Source: Actinomycetota bacterium (GTDB lineage: Bacteria; Actinomycetota; Acidimicrobiia; IMCC26256; PALSA-610). Taken from it: a DNA stretch of 16,452 nucleotides. Of this stretch, positions 12,146 to 16,452 are shown one piece after another (the stretch's first letter is position 1; each line of letters starts with the position of its first letter). Made by a program: the position numbers and the translations under genes. Location: positions 1-16,452 of the forward strand of contig JAUZEM010000134.1 in assembly GCA_030839005.1 (NCBI GenBank). The letters are read 5' to 3'. The notes under the pieces are model-generated. The model made no database searches, was not told where the DNA came from, and saw only the letters and a list, made by a program, of their open reading frames with translations.

Positions 12146-14368
12146 ATGCCGCGCATCGCAATGGCGCGCATCGCAATGACCATGGCTTTGGTGGCGGCCG
12201 GGTTGGTGTACGCGGTCGCTCCGGCGGGCGCCGTCGCTCACCATCTGGGCGCGCGTGCGGTTCGGCCCACGATCTCGGCGGGCGAGCTGTATTCGTGTGC
12301 GATGTTGGCGAACGGGTGGGCCAAATGCTGGGGCGACAACAGCAATGGCCAGTTGGGGAACGGCAGCCTGACGAGCTCGTCGACACCGGTCGTGGTGAGC
12401 GGACTCACCAACGCAGGCGCGATCTCGGCGGGCGAGCTGCATTCGTGCGCGCTGTTGGCGAACGGGTCGGCGAAATGCTGGGGCTCCAATATCGACGGTC
12501 AGTTGGGGAACGGCACCCTGACCAACTCGTCGACACCGGTGACGGTGAGCAGCCTGACGGCGATCGCGATCTCGTCGGGCCGCAGGCATTCATGCGCATT
12601 GCTGTTGAACGGGACCGCCAAATGCTGGGGCAACAACGCCTACGGCCAGCTGGGGAACGGCACCACCAACAACGCGTCGACGCCGGTCGTCGTGACCGGG
12701 CTCACCAACGCCGTTGCGATCGCGGCGGGCAGCTACCACTCATGCGCGGTGATGACAAACGGGACCGCAAAATGCTGGGGATTGAATGCGAGCGGCGAGT
12801 TGGGAGACGGCACGAACACCACGTCGTCGACACCGGTCTCAGTGAGCGGCCTGGTCAACGCGGGCGCGATCTCGGCGGGCAACGGCCATTCATGTGCGCT
12901 GTTGGCGAACGGGACTGCCAAATGCTGGGGCGACAACAACGACGGCCAGTTGGGGAACGGAACCACGACCGACGCGTCGACTCCGGTGTTGGTGAGCGGG
13001 TTGTCCGGCGCGGTCGTGATCTCCGCGAACAACGTCCACACATGCGCCGTGTTGGCGAACGGAACCGCCGAGTGTTGGGGAGCCAACGACAGCGGTGAAC
13101 TGGGGAACGGGATGACGGCGAACTCGTCGGTGCCGGTGGTGGTGAGCGGGTTGTCCGGCGCGGTCGCGATCTCGGCGGGAGGAGGCCATTCGTGTGCGTT
13201 GTCGGCGAACGGGACGGCGAAATGCTGGGGCGGCAACGGCGAAGGCCAGTTGGGCACCGGGACCACGACGGACTCATCGACACCGTTGGCTGTGAGCAAC
13301 CTGTCATCGGGTAGCAAGGCGGTCGCGATCTCGGCCAACAATGCCCATTCGTGTGCGCTGTTGGCGAACGGGATCGCCAAATGCTGGGGTTACAACGCCA
13401 ACGGTCAGTTGGGGAACGGCACTACGACCGACTCCTATACCCCGGTCGTGGTGAGCGGCCTCTTCAACGCGACCGCCATCTCGGCGGGCAATCAGCATTC
13501 GTGTGCGGTGTTGGCGGACGGGACCGCCAAGTGTTGGGGCCTCAACAACCGGGGCCAGTTGGGCAATCACACATCGACGAACTCGTCGACGCCGGTCGTG
13601 GTGAACGGCCTCACCAACGCGGTCGCGATCACCGCGGGCGCGCAGCATTCATGTGCGTTGTTGGCGGACGGGACCGCGAGATGCTGGGGCTACAACGCCG
13701 TTGGTGAGCTGGGGAACCCCGACGTATACGGCTCGGACGTGCCGGTCGTGGTGCACAGCCTCACCAACGCGGTTGCGATTACCGCGACCTGGGATCATTC
13801 GTGCGCGTTGTTGGCGAACGGCACGGCCAAATGCTGGGGCAACAACGCCGACGGGGAGTTGGGGAACGGCACCAGCGGCAGCAGCACAAACGCGTCGACG
13901 CCGGTCGTAGTGAGCGGACTGTTCAACGCGGTCAGGATCTCGGCCGGCGTCGCCGATTCGTGTGCGGTGTTGGCGAACGGGTGGGCCAAATGCTGGGGCT
14001 ACAACGCCAACGGCGAGTTGGGGAACGGCACCCTGACCGACTCGTCGACACCGGTGACGGTGAGCAACCTGACGACGGCGGTCGCGATCTGGCCGGGCGG
14101 TCAGCACTCATGCGTATTGTTGGCGAACGGGACCGCCAAATGCTGGGGCCGGAACGCCAACGGCGAGTTGGGAAACGGCACCCTGACCAATTCGTCGACA
14201 CCGGCGACGGTGAGCAACCTGACGACCGCGGTAGCGATCACCGCGGGCGGCGCCCAATCGTGCGCGGTGTTGGCGAACGGGACCGCGGAATGCTGGGGCG
14301 GCGGCGGCGAGTTGGGGGACGGCACCACGACCGACTCGTCGACGCCGGTCATGGTGATCGGTATCTAG
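12146..14368 (+). CDS. Secreted RCC1-repeat protein (14 repeats, cysteine pair in each)
   Basis: ATG 12146 has GGAGG at 12133-12137 just upstream; the in-frame TTG 12116 is less likely. The product is 740 residues. Residues 1-~31 are a signal peptide (IAMTMALVAAGLVYAVAPAGA, with AGA as a plausible cleavage site). From residue 43 to the end there are 14 repeats of about 50 residues, each of the form I-S-A-G-x-x-H-S-C-A-L-L-A-N-G-T-A-K-C-W-G then N-x-x-G-Q/E-L-G-N-G and STPV-V-S-G-L. This is the RCC1/BNR-like propeller repeat; seven make one propeller, so 14 fits two. Each repeat has two cysteines (SCA and CWG), consistent with one disulfide per blade in an exported protein. No membrane anchor or sortase signal follows the last repeat. 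Binding partner unknown; an adhesive or scaffold role is inference. Confidence 0.95.
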   Translation: MPRIAMARIAMTMALVAAGLVYAVAPAGAVAHHLGARAVRPTISAGELYSCAMLANGWAKCWGDNSNGQLGNGSLTSSSTPVVVSGLTNAGAISAGELHSCALLANGSAKCWGSNIDGQLGNGTLTNSSTPVTVSSLTAIAISSGRRHSCALLLNGTAKCWGNNAYGQLGNGTTNNASTPVVVTGLTNAVAIAAGSYHSCAVMTNGTAKCWGLNASGELGDGTNTTSSTPVSVSGLVNAGAISAGNGHSCALLANGTAKCWGDNNDGQLGNGTTTDASTPVLVSGLSGAVVISANNVHTCAVLANGTAECWGANDSGELGNGMTANSSVPVVVSGLSGAVAISAGGGHSCALSANGTAKCWGGNGEGQLGTGTTTDSSTPLAVSNLSSGSKAVAISANNAHSCALLANGIAKCWGYNANGQLGNGTTTDSYTPVVVSGLFNATAISAGNQHSCAVLADGTAKCWGLNNRGQLGNHTSTNSSTPVVVNGLTNAVAITAGAQHSCALLADGTARCWGYNAVGELGNPDVYGSDVPVVVHSLTNAVAITATWDHSCALLANGTAKCWGNNADGELGNGTSGSSTNASTPVVVSGLFNAVRISAGVADSCAVLANGWAKCWGYNANGELGNGTLTDSSTPVTVSNLTTAVAIWPGGQHSCVLLANGTAKCWGRNANGELGNGTLTNSSTPATVSNLTTAVAITAGGAQSCAVLANGTAECWGGGGELGDGTTTDSSTPVMVIGI
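12272..14365 (+). repeat. 14 tandem RCC1 units of about 150 bp
   Basis: Units of about 150 bp run head to tail. The most conserved core encodes LANGTAKCWG and is nearly the same at the base level in most copies (for example at 12614-12640, 12911-12930 and 14128-14150). Three units are longer or shorter: unit 7 has an insertion (NLSSGSKAVA), unit 11 has GTSGSSTNAS, and unit 14 is shortened (CWGGGGELGD). DNA-level similarity points to expansion or gene conversion. Confidence 0.95.
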
Positions 14369-14448
14369 TTGTGAACGTGTCTCGATTTCGTCGTTATGGT
14401 TCGGCGGGGAGCCCAACGTCTCGTTGTTGTTCCCTGGGAGGTTGTTGA

Positions 14449-14490
14449 GGCGGCTGTTGAGTGAGTTCCGTTATCAACTCACCGTCCGCC
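14449..14490 (+). terminator. Hairpin in the gap after the RCC1 gene, possible terminator
   Basis: The 261-base gap 14369-14629 holds no convincing gene. It contains GTGAGTT (14461-14467) paired with AACTCAC (14476-14482) around an 8-base loop, and outer GGCGG (14449-14453) can pair with CCGCC (14486-14490). No T run follows. It lies about 80 bases after the RCC1 stop, so a terminator or a leader structure for the next gene is possible. Confidence 0.35.
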
Positions 14491-14629
14491 GGCCACTTCG
14501 TCCGAAAACGGAATGGAGCGCCTATTCCTACCGCGACGAAGTCGGCATGAAAGCGCAACGCTTCTGGAGAGCTCGAGCGTCAACCCGATTGGTGGTTAGC
14601 CTGCGACTTTTGTAGCAGGGGGTGGGTTC

Positions 14630-16452
14630 ATGTCGGCTCGGCGGAATACACGTCTTGAAGAACGCTCGACCTACCGGCGACGCTCGCGCGGCGGTGCCGT
14701 CGGTTTCGGTAGTGGCGTTCTTCTCGTCGCGATCACGCTCGCGAGTTTGGCCTCGTTCGGTTTCCCTGCAGCAACTTCCCGCGCGAGGGGCAGCGATGTG
14801 TTGATCGCGTCGGATGGCTTCAATCGCACGATGAGTAACGGCTGGGGCAGCGCCGACGTCGGCGGTGCGTGGACGGTTGTCGACGCCCCGACCAGCTGGA
14901 GCGTCGCGCCCGGGGCCGGCAGCGTCGCCGTCGCCGCCAATGCGCAGGGTCGCGCAGTACTCAGCGGTGTGGCGGTTCAGGATGTCGACCTACTTGCAAG
15001 GATCGGGTTGCCGCGCTGCGGTGGTGGAAACAACTGCGACGGGTTCGTGATGGGTCGGTACACGAGCGGCAGTAATCCGTCCTACTACCGCGTCGGCGCG
15101 ATTCAGGGTTCGGGGAGCGGCACCGTCAAGCTCCGCGCCCAGCGCAGCGACGGCACCTTTCTCGCCGGCGATTTGAATACGGGGATCGCGGCCACTGACG
15201 GACTGCTGCTCTGGGTTCGAGTTCAATTCCAGGGCATCAATCCCACCATCGTTCGCGGTCGCGTCTGGCAAGCGGGCACGACTGAGCCGTCGACGTGGCT
15301 GCTCAGCGTCACCGACAGCACGAGCGTCGACCAGGTCGCGGGCGCGGTGGGCGTGCGGGCGCGCAACGAGGACACCGCAGCGAGCCGTACCTTCAACTAC
15401 GAGAGCTTTCAGGGCACTGCCCTGTCGCCTGCACCGCCGACGACGACCACCTCGTCGAGCACTTCCACTTCGACGAGCACTTCCACTTCGACGAGCACTT
15501 CCACCACGACGAGCACCACTGTGCCCGACTCCGGTGGGGTTGCGGCCGCGGATGGTTTCCAGCGCACGGTGACGAGCGGCTGGGGCAGCGCGGGTACGGG
15601 GGGCCCGTGGACGGTGGTCGGTTCGCCGTGGTCGTGGTCGGTTTCACCGGGGGCCGGCAGTGTGAGCGTGGGCGCCAATGCCGAGGAACGGGCCTACTTG
15701 TCGCGCTTCAACACTCGAGACGTGGACGTCGTGGAGAAGGTGGTGCTGCCGCGTTGCGGCAGCGGCAACTGCAATAGCTACGCGATCGGTCGCTACGCGC
15801 CCGCGTACAACCCGACCTATTACCGGGTCGGAGCAGTGCAAGGCGCGAGCAGAGCGCACATCTTCCTACGCGCCCAGCGCAGCGACGGCACGTCCATCGG
15901 CAGCGACCTCGACACGGGCCTTCCTGCAAGCGACGGCGCGGTGATCTGGCAGCGCATCGAGTTCCAAGGAGTGAACCCGACGACCATTCGCGGTCGGGTC
16001 TGGCTGGCCGGCACGCCCGAGCCGGCGACCTGGCTGCTCAACACCACCGACGGCAACGCCGCCCAACAGGTTGCGGGCATGGTAGGCGTGCGCCTGCGCA
16101 ACGAGGACACCGGCGCCGGCCACACCTTCCAGGTCCAGAGTTACCAGGCCACCGGAACCGCACAGCCAATCAGCGTCACGCCCAACCCGACGGGCCCGGC
16201 CCACTGGCTATACGTGGTGGTCGACGGACGGGTCTACGTCTACGACATCGACAACAACCATGCGCTCGTCAAACAGTTCCCCATACCGGAAGCGGGCAAG
16301 CGCGGCCTCGTGGTCGCGCCCAGCCGAGGACTGCTCTACGTCAGCGAGTGCGGACCCAGCACGTGCAACGGGAACCACGGCAGCCTGCTCGCCTACGACC
16401 TCGTCAACGACGCAGTCGCTTGGATCGCGAACTACTCGTTCGGCGTCGACCA
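14630..16452 (+). CDS. Large exported protein with duplicated domain and beta-propeller start, 3'-truncated by window edge
   Basis: ATG 14630 follows AGGGGG (14617-14622) at 7-base spacing, and the frame stays open for 607 codons to the right edge. After an Arg-rich start there is a hydrophobic segment at about 22-46 (VGFGSGVLLVAITLASLASF), a signal peptide or anchor. Domain A (residues ~62-263) and domain B (~308-508) are clear copies of each other. Shared parts include DGF-x-RT, GWGSA, WTVV, SWSV-x-PGAGSV, LPRCG, YYRVGA, LRAQRSDGT, FQG-x-NPT, RGRVW, TWLL and RNEDT. A Thr/Ser linker joins them. Each copy has a close cysteine pair (Cys130/136 and Cys376/381). The jelly-roll-like, LamG-type fold is an inference. 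From about residue 515, HWLYVVVDGRVYVYDIDNN and GLLYVSECGPSTC look like the first blades of a YVTN-type propeller. Probably a cell-surface or secreted binding protein. Confidence 0.9.
   Translation, partial: MSARRNTRLEERSTYRRRSRGGAVGFGSGVLLVAITLASLASFGFPAATSRARGSDVLIASDGFNRTMSNGWGSADVGGAWTVVDAPTSWSVAPGAGSVAVAANAQGRAVLSGVAVQDVDLLARIGLPRCGGGNNCDGFVMGRYTSGSNPSYYRVGAIQGSGSGTVKLRAQRSDGTFLAGDLNTGIAATDGLLLWVRVQFQGINPTIVRGRVWQAGTTEPSTWLLSVTDSTSVDQVAGAVGVRARNEDTAASRTFNYESFQGTALSPAPPTTTTSSSTSTSTSTSTSTSTSTTTSTTVPDSGGVAAADGFQRTVTSGWGSAGTGGPWTVVGSPWSWSVSPGAGSVSVGANAEERAYLSRFNTRDVDVVEKVVLPRCGSGNCNSYAIGRYAPAYNPTYYRVGAVQGASRAHIFLRAQRSDGTSIGSDLDTGLPASDGAVIWQRIEFQGVNPTTIRGRVWLAGTPEPATWLLNTTDGNAAQQVAGMVGVRLRNEDTGAGHTFQVQSYQATGTAQPISVTPNPTGPAHWLYVVVDGRVYVYDIDNNHALVKQFPIPEAGKRGLVVAPSRGLLYVSECGPSTCNGNHGSLLAYDLVNDAVAWIANYSFGVD
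14813..16153 (+). repeat. Two copies of a ~600-bp coding duplication
   Basis: Copy 1 spans 14813-15418 (202 codons) and copy 2 spans 15551-16153 (201 codons), offset by 738 bases. The one-codon difference lies in the cysteine loop (C-GGGNN-C versus C-GSGN-C). At the protein level about half or more of the positions look the same by eye, so this is an old internal duplication, not an assembly artefact. Confidence 0.9.
15452..15517 (+). repeat. 18-bp tandem repeat coding for a Thr/Ser linker
   Basis: TCGACGAGCACTTCCACT is repeated at 15452-15469 (one change), 15470-15487 and 15488-15505 (last base changed), then as a partial copy to 15517. It encodes (STSTST)n between the two duplicated domains. 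Such linkers are flexible and in actinobacteria are often O-glycosylated; glycosylation here is inference. Confidence 0.92.

Noticed and set aside
12733..13380. Long open frame (-) within the RCC1 repeats, itself repetitive
   Set aside because: Its repeats merely mirror the 150-bp units on the + strand; no start signal and no known domain.
12272..14365. Regularly spaced repeats considered as a CRISPR array
   Set aside because: The units are ~150 bp, keep one reading frame and encode RCC1 repeats; no short direct repeats with unique spacers and no cas genes.
14424..14615. 63-codon frame in the gap after the RCC1 gene
   Set aside because: Starts with TTG without a ribosome binding site, overlaps the hairpin, and the product looks like arbitrary basic sequence.

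Overview
GC-rich chromosomal window. It has short intergenic gaps, many overlapping start/stop codons (ATGA junctions), GTG starts, and some genes with no visible ribosome binding site. Together with the tRNA-Gly sequence, an ECF-type sigma factor paired with a membrane propeller protein, and a stand-alone UBP-type zinc finger, this suggests an actinobacterium, possibly Acidimicrobiia. The lineage is an inference from style and gene content only. No insertion sequence, integrase, phage gene or CRISPR array was seen.

Left part (1-5085, all +): the 3' part of a gene resembling proteins linked to the UGSC (seleno)protein family, then a small CxxC protein and a MarR-type regulator, packed as one operon. 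A VOC/glyoxalase-fold protein follows. Next come a membrane GGDEF-EAL protein, whose ribosome binding site lies in a predicted hairpin, and a histidine-containing lipoprotein overlapping it by 4 bases.

Middle (5098-9376): an AraC-type regulator (-) diverges from a SAM methyltransferase (+) whose N-terminus carries a histidine-rich tandem pentapeptide; an 11-bp inverted repeat lies between them. A four-helix membrane protein (-) diverges from a TetR-type regulator (+) across a TAGA-N8-TCTA palindrome. A trypsin-like PDZ protease with no visible export signal and a UBP-type zinc-finger protein follow, then a hairpin and tRNA-Gly(UCC).

Right part (9389-16452): an ECF-like sigma factor and a single-pass membrane protein with a propeller-like exterior are co-transcribed on the - strand. 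Divergent from them is a secreted protein of 14 RCC1-like repeats, each with a cysteine pair. The last gene (14630 to the right edge) is a large exported protein with two tandem copies of a roughly 200-residue domain joined by a Thr/Ser linker, followed by the start of a probable beta-propeller; it has no stop codon inside the window. Functional links between these blocks are inferred from adjacency. The right end looks like a surface or secreted-protein region, possibly under the neighbouring sigma factor.
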